NCBI GenBank assembly: GCA_002118135.1
Contig: BDIU01000272.1
Location: forward strand, 1-60,820
Direction of reading: 5' to 3'
Source: Trebouxia sp. TZW2008
Lineage: Eukaryota > Chlorophyta > Trebouxiophyceae > Trebouxiales > Trebouxiaceae
Length of the DNA stretch: 60,820 bases
The notes under the pieces are model-generated. The model had not been told where the DNA came from. It saw only the letters and a list, made by a program, of their open reading frames with translations, and did not search any database. Position 1 is the stretch's first letter, and each line of letters opens with the position of its first letter. A program made the translations under genes and the position numbers. Of the stretch, positions 42,197-54,213 are shown piece after piece.

Positions 42197-44657
42197 CTAC
42201 CCAGATTCTGCAACGTAGGTTGTGTTGACAACTTGAGAAGCGTTATAATCCTCGGATCTGCCACACCTACTGTACTGAAGACATACATTGAGAACAGCCG
42301 GCTCCACTGCATTGATTGGTGGCCTCAACAGATGTGTGGTGGTTACAGACTGGTATGCCATCGCCAATGCCAAAACCTACAGCGCAGCGCATACCAAAGT
42401 CTGATCTGCCAGGCGTTGTGACAAGATCTTCTGTAAGCAGAAGCAGCCTAGCTCTTGCTTGCACACACTTCAGCTGAGTTGCTTTGCTAGCGTAAAAGGC
42501 ACAAAATGTCATGAGACCTTAAACAGCAATGCGTGCAATCCATCAGAAGAAGACAACAAAAGGCCATATCAGCACATGCAACACGTTGTTGATCAAGCCA
42601 ACCACACATTAACTGCAATCATTCTCACACACCTTGCTGTCCTGGTCTGGCAAAGCGTAAATGCCAACAGTCGTGGCTTGTTGCCTAGGACTGCCAACAG
42701 TGACAGGATCAAACTCAACAGGGATGACTGCTTCTGGTAACCCAACAACATTGCCCATGGAAGTCTCGTTTGTTGGAGGGCCAATGAAAGCGTCGATGGC
42801 AAGACCAACAAACCAGGCTTTGATCTGCTGTATCAGCACTGTGCGTGCCCGGTTAGCCTGCAGAGGTACACCCAGTCAGCTGAAGCAAGTGAAGCAGATC
42901 ACAAAATGAAAGTCCTTTCTAGTCTCAGCGCTGTATTGACACTGAGCATGACCTACACATGCTAAGGAAAAACAGCAAGCCTGCAATGAGCAAGGGCAGG
43001 TGTGCAGTGCGATTAGCTGAACAAATACTTGATGATGAAATTGCCCTGAATCTCAGCAACATGGGTAAAATCACAAGACACCCTGCCATGCCATGAAACG
43101 TGCTAAGGAGTTATGTTGAGCAATGCCAGTCCGCATACACCACCCAGTTGCAGCTGGCCAGAAGTCATTGACAGTAAAAAGCATTGTATGTTTCGGAACA
43201 GCACCAAAAGCTTCAAAGGACAAAAGACTTCAAGCAGATAACATCGAGACAAAATGCAGGTTGCAGGATTGTTGCAGAATCTCCCCAGCTTGTTGCATCA
43301 CGTATGTCAGGTGCAGTCACTCAAAGCAACAGCTAGCTTATTTGTAGCTGCACATATTATTTTTGCATGATGTCACCTGAATGTACTCGACCGCTGGGAT
43401 TACTCGCGCATTGCGCAAGGCCTCAGGCCACAAGTCTTGGCGTATATTCAAGTCATCCATCCCTGATCTCTGCCAGTGATCAAAATGCGCTGCTGCCTCA
43501 ACATCTGTACAAATGCACAAGCTGGTGGGTGGGTCAGTGGGTGAGGGAGGGAGGCAGCGTGCGGTTGGGTGGGTAGGTGTGTGGGTGAGTGAGTGAGTGA
43601 GTGAGTGAGTGAGTGAGTGAGTGAGTGAGTGGGTGGGTGGGTGGGTGGGTGGGTGAGTGAGTGGGTGAGCGAGCGAGCGAGCGAGCGGGTGAGTGGGTGA
43701 GTGCGTGAGTGAGTGAGTGAGTGAACGGCGACTTGTCTGCCGCTGAGCCAAAAATTTGAGCATTGAAACAAAGGGGTGATGTCGCAGCAGGCAAAGCAGG
43801 CAGCAGCAATGGAGACTCACTTATCACAATGTTGTAGATGGCGTCAGCAGGCGCAGTGTAGTTCATGGTCACTGGTACCATATTGACTCCCAAGCTCAGG
43901 AAAGGCTCCAAAGCCTACACACATTTCATCTCAGCATGATCAAGAGCATCTACACAATCACATTATGACAACACTTGCTGTGACGGGGTGACACATTTCA
44001 GATTGAGGACTGAACCCGTTGGCTTCAACTGGCCACACTTTATTTTGTCCCACATTTCATCTCAGCATCATAAAGAGCATCAACATGATCATATCATGAC
44101 GATACTTGCCACGTTGGAGCTTGCAGTTTTGTTCAGTCGCATTCAAGCTAGACATGCTTGATGGCCCAGAAGGGCAAAACATCAGCACGCTGCTACTGAG
44201 GGGCCACCTTGAAGTGCTTTATCTGCTGTAAAGACTTTCACGCAGACACACCTGACAGCGTGCCAAACCACTCAACCCTGAAACAGCATGTAGCTGAGCC
44301 TGTGCGGTTATCCTGATGCTGGTTGATGCTGATCAGATGACAGTGGAGACACAGCTTGAGCTACATTGTCCTGATGCATGCAAAAGTTGTATTGCTTGAA
44401 TGCATAGCTTGTGTGCAGAGCAATCTGTCAAGTAGTCATTGACTATCCAACAGTCATATCTTTGTACATGACTTGTCTTCTACCTGTCTGCTATGCAACA
44501 GGAGACAGGCATAAGCATGGTCAGATACAAAGATACGCCAACTGAGCAACCAGCCATTGCTGTGACAAAGCCAAACATACGAGAAACAATAAAAATCACA
44601 ATAACAATGACAATAACAACAACAACAACTACAACAACAACAACTACAACAACAACT

Positions 44658-44706
<49 letters not shown>

Positions 44707-47700
44707 GTACACGATCCAGCATATACTGCTAGGTATGTGTGGCACAAGTCCTATCTCGCCAGGCAGGCTTGTCTCAAGCGTCGCGATATGGACGCCTGAT
44801 GTTCAACTGTTGAAAGTCAGACAAAACAGCGTCGTTCCAGATCTTCCTTGGGCAACCTGGATGATTTGATCCCTTGACTTGACCAAACAACATGACCTTA
44901 GGCGTCCTAGTGTCTAGCATCCTAACTGGAGTGCATAAATGCTAGCACGCTTCATGCTGTACGTAATGTGATGCGTAGTAGTGAGATCTTGTGTGACACA
45001 CGAGGTGGCATGTGCAGCACTGGCAGAACATACAGCAGCAAGCTGTGCTAGGCAAGGAGCCAAGAATCAAGTTCTGCACATCAAAGCTGAAAATAGCTGC
45101 CAACAACCTGCGCATGCCTGACACACTATATGAGAAGTAAGGACATCACGCCAAATGGCACAGATGCTGAGCGAGAAGTCAACAGCCAGATAGTGTACAT
45201 CAATGGTGCAATAGGCGCTGGAATGTTGAACAAAATGAGTCAGATAAGGGCATGACTTACAGCAGCAGGTGTGCTAGGCAGGTAGCCAACAGTCAGGTTC
45301 TGCACGTCAATGCCAAAGGGATCTTCTAGGGGGGTGTCATGGGATGAGGGGTCAGCAGGGTCGGCCCCCCTTATGATGTCTAGCACCACTGCGGCATCAG
45401 CAGCACTGCGTGCAAAGGGCCCAACCTTGTCCTGCAGAAGGATTGGAAAGCATATAATCCAGAGCTTGTAAAGTCTAACAACCGTGTTGCAATGCTAGTG
45501 ATGTTGCCGGGGGGATGTCAGGGGTGATCAGCAGGGTTGGCCCCCCTGATGATGTCTAGCACCACTGCAGCATCAGCAACACCACCTGCAAAGGGCCCAA
45601 CCTTGTCCTGCAAAAACCATCAAACCGCATAAAATCCAGAGCTTGTATAGCCTAACAATCGTGTTGCAATGCTACTGATGTTGCCGGGGGGATGTCAGGG
45701 GGGATCAGCAGGGTTGGCCCCCCGATGATGTCTAGCACCACTGCAGCATCAGCAACACCACGTAGAAAGGGCCCAACCTTGTCCTGCAGAAGCATTGAAC
45801 AGCGTAAAATGCAGAGCCATAAAGTCTAACAATGGTGGTGCAATGCTGATGATACTGCCAGGGGGGGTGTCGCGGGGGGTCATGAGGGGTCAACAGGGTC
45901 AGCTTCCTGATGATGTCTAGCACCACTGCGGCAACAGCAACACTGCGTGCAAAGGGCCAGCCTTGTCCTGCATTCCCATGATGACAATGCTGATAGGCTT
46001 CACACTGTGGCACGGATGCTAAGTGCGAGTTGCATCTGATGAAACTAAAGACGCTGCTTGGTGCATGCTGAAAGAATATTCGGGGGGGGGAGGGGGGAGA
46101 GGGTGTGTCACGGGATGAGGGGTCAGCTGGGTCGTCCCCCCTGATGATGTACAGCACCACTGCGGCATCAGCTGCACTGCGTGCAAAGGGCCCAGCCTTG
46201 TCCTGCAGAAGCACTAAAAAGCAGTAAAATCCAGAAATTGCAAACTATAACGATGGTGTTGCAATGCTAATGATGTTGCCAGGGGAGTGTGACAGTGGGT
46301 TATGAGGGGTCAGCAGGATCGGCTCCCTAATGATGTCCAGCACCACTGCGGCATCAGCTGCACTGCCTGCAAAGGGCCCAATTTTGTCCTGCACAATCAG
46401 AAGAAAACAATCTCTCACTGCAAGCAAAGGGCTCAACCTTTCCCAGCAACATCATCCGAAAGACTCAATGAATACTGCCTGCAAGGCGGCTGCTGTTGCA
46501 AGATGTCCAGCACCACTGCGGCATCAGCAGCACTGCATGCAAAGAGCCCAACGTTGTCTCGCACATCCATCAGCGAGCTTTGAGTGTAAGGCTACTGCTG
46601 AAGCAAGATGTCCAGCACTACTGCAACACAGCACACCCAGGGCAGATTATTCCCTATTCCATGGCAGAGCATGTCCTATTCCATGGCAAACTTCATCCAA
46701 TTTGCTTTATTTCTTTCATCTTGGGTTGTTTCAGCTCAACTGAACTCATTCCATGTCACTGGGTCCCAGCACTCCGATTTTTCCATTTCATGGGCTTACC
46801 AAGGATTCTGCCAAGGACATGATGTTGCTCCTGCCCACAAGTCCAAAGGATGACCGATGGGCTGTGACCCCACATGTGTTTGCAGGGTAGATCATAGACC
46901 CCCCTGTCTCAGTCCCCAAAGCAAAAGGCACCAACCCAGCTGCTGTTGACGCAGCTGGACCTGCAGAGGCAGATGCGATTTGGGCTATGGCTCATGTTGG
47001 GGGGCTTTAGGGTTTGGAGTGAAGAAAAAGCAACTGCCTTGATCTAGCACAAAGCACCAGCCCAGCTGATTGTACTGGACCTGCAGAGGCGCACTGATGG
47101 CTCGTCTCTGAGCTTGCCAGTTTTACAGGACACTTGCTCGCCATTGTGTCAGTTGCATGCGCAGTGCAAAACAGCTCAAAAGGGTGGTTTTGAATACAGC
47201 TGATGGATTCTGTTAAGGTGACGCTGGTTTTATGTTTCTGCCAAGCACATCAGTGGTTGCCGGCAGGAGCAATGGTGGCTGAGGGGAGAAGCCTTTGATG
47301 ATTACAAAGCAAAGAGACACTGTTATGAGCAGCGTAGAGAATGAAGATCGAAGACGCTAGGCACCTGAAGAAGGTCCAGAGGAGGGCTGGGCAATGTTCC
47401 AGGGTTCTTGGTGGCTGGGCATTGACTAGCATGACTAGTAGCAAAATCGAAAACTGAAGATGCTGAATAGCAGCGAAAATGAAAGCTGAAATGCTGAGTC
47501 ACCTGGAAGAGCTAGATGAGGGTTGCGCAATGTTTCAGGGGTTCTTGTGGCTGGGCAAAGGCAAGTGACACTGTCTTCCACAATGACAAGAACGACAGCT
47601 AAGCATGCTGCATACCTGAAGAAGAGCCAGATGAGGGTTGCGCAATGTTCCAAGGGTTCTTAGTGATGCCATCAAACCAGACCTCATCATAAGCCATCTC

Positions 47701-50700
47701 CCCAGTCGCCAACTTTGCAACCAGCACTGCTCCTGCTGCTTGCAACCTGCAGACACACTCCAGATGTCCATCAAATATTTTCAGAGCACTTCTGAAGGAC
47801 AACTTTCAACTAAGGAATGGAGATGTGATTGACCTGTTTGGCAACCAGCACTGCTCCTGCTGCTTGCAACCTGCATTGCACTCATTCCAAATGTGTGCTC
47901 GACAAGCTCAGCAGGCCCATTTAGCTACATAGTGGAGCAACCAGCTGTCTGCAACCAGTTGGGTCCTGTGCTATCCTAAAATATTTGTACTGAGCATGGA
48001 GGCCAATGCAGTGCATTAGTCCAAAGCCCACTGAGTGCTCGATAAAGAGAACAGCTGTGTCAGTCGCCGACTTTGCAACAGCACTGCTCTTGCTGCTTGC
48101 AACCTGCAGCCCACCAATCTCTGTTACTTCAGTGAATCTGTGCAGGTGGAAGATTATTCAGGATCATTCAAAACAGAAACTGCAACTGAGCTAAACAGCC
48201 GAGATTGTCAAAAAGTTGTGCGTTGATTTCTTGTCAGATCCCAAAGCTATCAAAGCATCAGATATGCATGTCCATACACCCACCACAAGGTCGCTGCAGA
48301 CCATTGCTAAAAAGTGGCAAGACTGTCTCTCAAAGCAAAGGATGATGGATGGAAAGTGATTTGAAACAGAAACAATGAGTGGCAATCTTATAGTGCATTG
48401 TCCAATGGCATGAGGCCAACTTTCAGCTCAAATCGGATAGCAATATGTTCGACGCGCTTCGTGGCCTTGATGCAGATGCAGCCATAATGTGTCTGATAGA
48501 GTCAAAAGCAACCTGGCGTCAGTGTGCCACAAAGTGAAAGTACAAGGTCGTTCAGCACAGCCATCCTTCTTTCACGCAAACTTGCGGCTAAAGAGCATGC
48601 AGACACAATTTGCTTAGTGCAGACATGAGCAGTTTGGTTCTTTGAGATGCTTGTGTTTTTGAACGGCCTGGCATTGTTGTCATTCCTTTTGGCCCAACCC
48701 CAAGTCACTGCAAGACAGCATGCAAAGATGACTCACTTGGTGTACACATGGGCACGTTGGCTTAGACACTGTGACTTCAATGATGAAGCACCCCATGCTG
48801 TGAGGTAGTCTGGTGCAGCCATCAGACTTTTCATGCCATCTTGCAGGAAATAACGTAATTATGATGTTTACATGGTAATGATGTGAAACCGACTTACTTG
48901 GTGTTCACCTGGGCAGATTGCCTAAGGTGCTGCATTTTAAGGTGCATTTCCCCATCTTGTGAGGTAGCCTGGCCTTTGCCCCGTTCAGTTTCAAGTCAAC
49001 ACATAGCCATTCCAAGACGTCAAGTCAAGATGACCTACTTGGTGTACACATGGGCAGGTTGGCTCAAGTATTGTGTCTTGAAAGATGCAGCACCCCAAGT
49101 TGTTAGGTAGCCTGGCACAGCCATCAGATCTTTGAGCCCATATGGGATGCCATGCAAGGGCCCTAAGTAGGTCCCCTGAGCCAGGAGAGCATCTGCTGCT
49201 GCTGCTTGCTGCTGTGCGAGTTCGTCTGTGAAGGTGATGACACACTCTAGGAATGAATCGTACCTGCAACAAGAAGCAACTGACATGCACTGTTTTGGAG
49301 ACAATTTCACGTTCTGTACAGGCGCCAGGCAGGGGCCCTAAGTAGGTGGTTTGTGCCAGGAGAGCATCTGCTGTCGCTGCTTGCTGACCTGCAAGTTCGT
49401 CTGTGAAGGTGATGAGACACTCTAGGAATGGATCATACCTGTAGTAGACAAAGATGACATGTGTTGTTGAAGTTTAGGTTCCAGATATATTGTGATTAAA
49501 CCTGCGACCAGCCCAACCCAATGTTCGTGAGTCAGGATGCTTGACATAAGCTTACAGCAGAATCATCACAGCACGCAACGATGCGCACTAGCTCACTGTA
49601 CAGCTCTTTGATGACATTCTCGTACGCTTTTTGCTGTGAAACTGAATGCTTGACAGTCTGGCTTGCTGCATGTATGACCAGTTGCGCGCACTAGCTGCAA
49701 AATTGAACATGCACGCAGGAACTACTGCTTGCGCTACGGGGGCAGATGCCTTCTTAAATGCTGACTGCAAACAGAAGTGTTTGGCACACCAGATTTTGCT
49801 TTGCATGACCATGTGGGATGTTTGAGAATGTCATCAGCAGGCAAGTATCATCGGCAGGCAAGTATCATCAACAAAATGAACATGGCATGAACAGCTGCGC
49901 TTTGCTGTGCAATGACTGAGACAAATGCATGAAGCATGCAATCTGTGAGCAGGTGCCCCTGCAGATGCGCAGGCAAGCTGTTGGCTGAAGAGTCTACATG
50001 CGCATGTGCTGCCTGTGAGAGAAAAAAAAGGAGGACTCACATTTTCAGGCGCTGCTGGAAAACTGAGGTGAGTTCTACTGAGGTGATCTGCTTTGTTCTG
50101 ATCAAAGCACCAAGCTGTAACACCTGCAGCCAATAAGAGGTCCACGCGTTTGTGCCAAAGCAGAACTCTCTGTGATGAAAATGCGCTGCTGTTTACAATG
50201 TAATAGCAACAATGCAGACTGGGAAGAGGTGCATGGCACAGGACAGGTGCACTACACTGTATGATGTACAACATCTAGATGTACACAATTGGCTTGCAGT
50301 CTCTGACTCATATAATCCATATCCGTGTTAGCTTGATACCTACCGTCATATAGGCAAGGTCCACATCACTGCTTGGCCTTGTGACATTAGTAAGCTGTGG
50401 GTAGTTGAACTTGGGTGGGGGCATCGCTGAATCTGCCTCCTGCCCTAGGTGGGGATCAAACAGCAGGGGCATGGGGTTGGCAAGACCCCCATCAGGCAAA
50501 TCCACAAGTGCCCTAATCTGTTGGTAGAAAGGAGTGTAAAGTGAGGTAATGTTGGTCACCATCACTTGCCTCTGCATCAGCACTCAACCATGTTACATTT
50601 CTGTTCTGTACAATAATCGTTGAACATCAAGTCTGCTGATATAGTGAGTACAAAGTGAGGTGATGTTGGTCACCATCACTTGCCTCTGCATCAGCACTCG

Positions 50701-52843
50701 ACCATGTTACATTTCTGTTTTGTGCAATCATCATTAACAAAGATTCTGCTGATGGAAGAACGTGTAGAGTCAGGTGATGTTGGTCACCATCACTTGCCTC
50801 TGCATCAGCACTCAACCATAATGCATTTCTGCCATGTAGAATCATTATTCAACAACAAAGACTTTGCTAGAAAAGAGAGGCGTGGCATTAGGTGATGTTT
50901 GTCGCCAGCACCTACATCTGCATCAGCACTAAATGTTCCATGTGCCATTTGTACAACCATGGTTGTCGACAAGGAATCTGCTGGTAGTGTGATTTGAAGC
51001 GATGTTGGTACTCGCCTCCAGATCAGCAAGCCGAGAGATAAACCTCTGCTTGGTTTAATCATGCCCAAGCCCAAAAACAGGTTCTGCTTTGGCGCAAATG
51101 ATGCGCAAATGAAGTGCAAAGAAGACCTATTTCTGAAGATACATCAACAAAACTGAGCCTATGCAGTCCCACTATCAAAGGTGGCATGTGACTGTATTGT
51201 CTGAGCATATTATGGCATGCACACAGCTTGCAGCCCCCTTCACCAGTGATTCAAGCAGTTGAGACTGAACTTGACTGAGGGCGCACGCAGACAACGTGAA
51301 CAGACAACATCAGACCAAGACACAGTATGCATGGTGTGTGTAATCGAGGCCCTTGTTGTGATTGACACTGTCTGTCGATCTTGCTATGTTAGACTCAAAG
51401 AGCGTGTTCAGCATTGATAGGTTAGTTGAACATGATTTGAGTCATGTCACGGACACCAAATAACAAAAACACCAACCTGAGGATCTGTGAAGGGACCGAA
51501 ATCCCCAGCAGCTTCCAGGGAAGTTATCATGGTGGTGTTGAAGGCAGCATTAGTAAGCGGGAAGGTGCCCAGCAGGTGCAGCACACCATTGGTAGCTTGC
51601 ATGTCTGCTGTCAGCACTGAAGCATTGGCTACTTGCAGGAGTCCTCCAATGCCAGATCCAACCTGCCAAATAAGTAACTGATCAGTCTCTGAGTATGGTC
51701 CTTGGTCTCACATGCAACAGGACAACATAACAAACCTGCTGAAGCAGAAGTTGACTCAGGCAGTCTTGCGCTATGTGTAGCAATCTCAACCACAAGCCGG
51801 AACTTTGCCCAGTTGGGTGATAATGACCCCAATACAAATGTCCACTGCATAAGTACTTCTATGTGCACCTAGCGGGGTCATGAAACCTCACAGTCAAGCA
51901 TGAAACCTCATAGTCAAGCATGGAGCCTCACAGTCAAGCATGAACCCAATGGCAATGAGGAAAGGAAGAAGCTGTACCTGCAATACAGCTCCTCCCAGAG
52001 TCTGGACTGTCATGCCGCGGGTGAGATTGGTGGTTGTCCATTTTCCAGCAACGACTGCACGTACAGAGAATAAAACATTGCAGCGCCGAAAATGCCTTCC
52101 TCATACAGCAAGCATGCCACAACATAAACAACACAATTGTAGACAGCAAGATGGCGATTACTGTGCAGGGGCTTGTGCTGTTTGATCAGTGGAGCGTGCT
52201 CAAGCAACAAGGCTGTATTTGAAATAAGCAAAACCCATCCTTTTGGGATGCTTTTCAGGCACCCATTCTGTTGAGGATGCACAGATGCAGCTTTACTCAA
52301 GTTCTTTCACAGAACCACAGTCTGCTGCATTGTGCATCAATACCGTACGACTGCAGCGTGATTGGTGTTGCAAAGCTTGCTTACCGTAATTCATGACCAG
52401 TTGAGGCAAACTGGTTGAATTCAGCAGAGAGTTGAAGGATGTGCACACAGAGTCAAGATAGCTGTCGCTTTGGCAGATTACAGCCTTGCTTGAGATTCCA
52501 GAGTTGATTGCTGAGTTGACTGGGGCAAACAAGGTGTAGTAATTGCTGCTGTTCTGCAACAGCGTTGACACCCCTGCTGCTTGTACCATGGCGGCCCATG
52601 ATGCCTGCAAGTCCAAGCACATGCTGTGTGTTGCTGAATGAGCGGTCAAACTGGTACATGTGCAGATGCAAGGTGGCAACAGGAACTTGCCAGGTTAGAC
52701 TGTGACACCAGTGTCTCAGCCACAGTTCCGACAACAGCATTGCTGCTGGGCGTCAATACGTTCGTTACACCATGCACGTCGTGTACAATGGCTGGCAGGC
52801 TAATGGCGAGCGCTAACAGAGTTGACAGCGCAAGCCAAGCCAT
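42197..52843 (-). CDS. Secreted FAS1 (fasciclin)-amidase fusion, 750 aa
   Basis: 14 exons on the minus strand: 52843-52691, 52604-52385, 52054-51978, 51662-51477, 50571-50344, 50114-50041, 49263-49039, 47746-47616, 46960-46800, 45431-45261, 43914-43821, 43504-43377, 42857-42633, 42376-42197. Every junction phase agrees and the total is divisible by three. Residues 1-25 form a signal peptide (MAWLALSTLLALAISLPAIV). About 30-200 is a FAS1 domain (GTVAETL, NYYTLFAPVNSAI, ATNGVLHLLGTFPL). About 213-285 is a linker (LPDGGLANPMPLLFDPHLG). About 290-750 is an amidase-signature enzyme with the Ser-Ser-Lys triad: Lys in GIPYGLKDLM (about 357), Ser in GSSSGPAAS (about 430) and nucleophile Ser in GTETGGS (about 453). 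Further family blocks are DKVGPFARSAADAAVVLD, VEAAAHFDHW and the C-terminal ALAMAYQSVTTTHLLRPP. It probably hydrolyses an amide outside the cell or in the secretory pathway; the substrate is unknown. The alternative of two adjacent genes (FAS1, then amidase) would need a promoter and start codon between 51477 and 50571, which I do not see. Confidence 0.85.
43530..43735. repeat. (GTGA/GTGG)n microsatellite
   Basis: Tetranucleotide array in the amidase intron between exons 43914-43821 and 43504-43377. Minus-strand open frames through it (Thr-His-Ser-Leu polymer) are artefacts. Confidence 0.97.
44603..44706. repeat. (ACA)n microsatellite
   Basis: Trinucleotide array in the large amidase intron between exons 45431-45261 and 43914-43821. 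The apparent poly-Thr or poly-Val frames are not coding. Confidence 0.97.
45000..45120 (-). repeat. Donor-spanning copy of amidase exon 45431-45261
   Basis: The exon end encoding DVQNLTVGYLPSTPAA recurs downstream in the sense direction as DVQNLILGSLPSTA, then degrades. The upstream copy is the one in frame. Confidence 0.75.
45530..46610 (-). repeat. Tandem copies upstream of amidase exon 45431-45261
   Basis: Six additional copies of the acceptor and the DKVGPFARSAADAAVVLDII-coding start lie 5' (higher coordinates) of the functional exon, with acceptors near 45611, 45783, 45970, 46200, 46390 and 46560. Steps are about 170-230 bp. Most contain frameshifts, stops or extra G runs. Confidence 0.92.
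47840..48115 (-). repeat. Acceptor-spanning copies before amidase exon 47746-47616
   Basis: The exon start encoding LQAAGAVLVAK recurs with acceptors at about 47879 and 48108. Both run into degraded sequence. A copy of the next exon's start (acceptor plus GTCCAG) lies at about 47085. Confidence 0.85.
48730..49010 (-). repeat. Donor-spanning copies of amidase exon 49263-49039
   Basis: Two copies of the exon end, which encodes GYLTTWGAASFKTQYLSQPA followed by HVYTK, lie downstream in the sense direction at about 48985-48885 and 48830-48735. One keeps an open frame (SLKSQCLSQRAHVYTK) with its own gtgagt donor. The other has stop codons. Confidence 0.85.
49318..49445 (-). repeat. Acceptor-spanning copy before amidase exon 49263-49039
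   Basis: Encodes YDPFLECLITFTDELAGQQA, nearly the same as the functional exon's YDSFLECVITFTDELAQQQA. It diverges after the GPLPG equivalent of GPLHG and so loses the catalytic Lys segment. It lies 176 bp upstream in the sense direction. Confidence 0.9.
50625..50940 (-). repeat. Acceptor-spanning copies before exon 50571-50344
   Basis: The acceptor and start (GATGCAGAGGCAAGTGATGG, then TGACCAACATCAC) recur at about 50690, 50810 and 50930, with step about 120 bp, upstream in the sense direction. Confidence 0.9.
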
Positions 52844-53330
52844 GCAACCTCCAACAACGCGTGACTATGACCGTGTTCGTGTTCACCACCCCGCGGTTCG
52901 TCATTCAGTGATTGTAGGCCTCACTAAAGACTGCCAGCGACAGTCGTGCCCTCAAAATCTGTGGGAGGGTTTAAGCAGTGACAATCGACAGCGCTGCGCT
53001 CACACTCGACGCTAGCCTTCAAGATCAAAAGCAGATTCACGCCAACAGAGATCGCGCTCAGGTTTGCAATCTCAGCGGCTTGTTGTGACTGGGCTGCGTG
53101 AAGGCTTCTGACACTGAGCGGCACAGCAGGCAGGTTGAATTCAAACGATGCCGGCTCGGAGCGCGAAATCGATTCTGTGACGGACGACCCACTTTGCCAA
53201 GCTGAGCCAGCGATCGCTCACACCAGTTCAACAAACAGATAATGCGACGCAGCGGCAATGTCAGGCTTCGCTTTTGTCGAGACCTGCTCGTCGCCTAGGC
53301 ACACGTGAGTAAGGCAGCTGGATTACTAAA
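52844..53330. promoter_or_regulatory. CpG-rich promoter of the FAS1-amidase gene
   Basis: CG-dense sequence directly upstream of the minus-strand ATG at 52843, contrasting with CpG-poor DNA on either side. Core promoter elements were not identified. Confidence 0.55.
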
Positions 53331-54213
53331 ACTGCGCAAGGCAAGCAATTGCCAGAAGCAGATTTGAACACGAGGAGACAGCTGCACGGGTCTAACTTCG
53401 TCGCGCTGGCAATGGTTGTCAAAATCTCTTCCTCTCATAAGGTCTGTGCTCACTGTGGCTCTGGAGCGATTGCTGATATGTTGGATATGACTGCAGGACC
53501 ACGCACAGGGCCTCTGGTATTGGACATCATCATCTTGTATTTGAATGCCAACAAGTTCAGCAAAATTTGATTGCACTTTCAACACTTGTCACAGCTACTT
53601 ATAATTGTCAACGATGGCACAGCTGCTCAACATTATCATGCAGTGCGCAGTAAGCCTGCGTCATCTGAGCATGCGTTTGCAACAGTTAATGAAGGGTTGC
53701 AATCTCATTATGACCTTGCTCAGCATGACCTTGTTAGCCTACAACGGGCATGCGCATGCACCAGGTTGATATCTTGATCGATCAAGAGATGACCACACCC
53801 AAGCCATCACAATGCTGAAGATTGGACCCAACCATGCCTGAACCATATGAAAGCAACTCTACCATGATTGCTGCTATATTAACTATATTCGATCAGTTAT
53901 CATAATAAAAGGTATAAAGCAGCCCTAAGTTGCTTGCCAATGAGCTGTCTCTAATCCACGGACATTGCCTTGATTACCGCAGATTAGATAAGTCTAATCA
54001 AGAAGTAGTTCATCTTAGTGGCCGCAATGGTTCACCATGTGCGCAGCTTCAGTGGCAGCTACAAGTTTGCTAAGCTGTCACATCAGATGCTGGCCCAGGA
54101 AGTTCATGACTAGTATTGCAGTTGTGTTGACAGCCACAGTGGGTATCCTTAGGAAGCGTGAGAGGTAGCAGCAATCCAACCTATGCTCAGCTTTGGTAGC
54201 AGCAACAGCTGTA
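53331..54213. other. Intergenic region, no gene seen
   Basis: Between the FAS1-amidase promoter and the 3' end of the laccase-like gene, both on the minus strand. Around 54030-54110 there is a degraded copy of the laccase 3' end (TAAGCTGTCACATCAGATGC shared with 54215-54234), so the terminal exon's end was also tandemly duplicated. Confidence 0.5.

Noticed and set aside
43338..43911. Minus-strand open frame rich in Thr-His-Ser-Leu
   Set aside because: It runs through a GTGA/GTGG microsatellite. Only its flanks (43914-43821 and 43504-43377) are real amidase exons, joined by splicing.
44454..44747. Poly-Thr, poly-Val and poly-Cys frames
   Set aside because: Artefacts of the (ACA)n microsatellite.
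49588..49812. Possible amidase exon encoding a KAYENVIKELYSELVRIV helix
   Set aside because: It has no fitting splice phase. The amidase frame joins directly from 50041 to 49263 with the expected family sequence.
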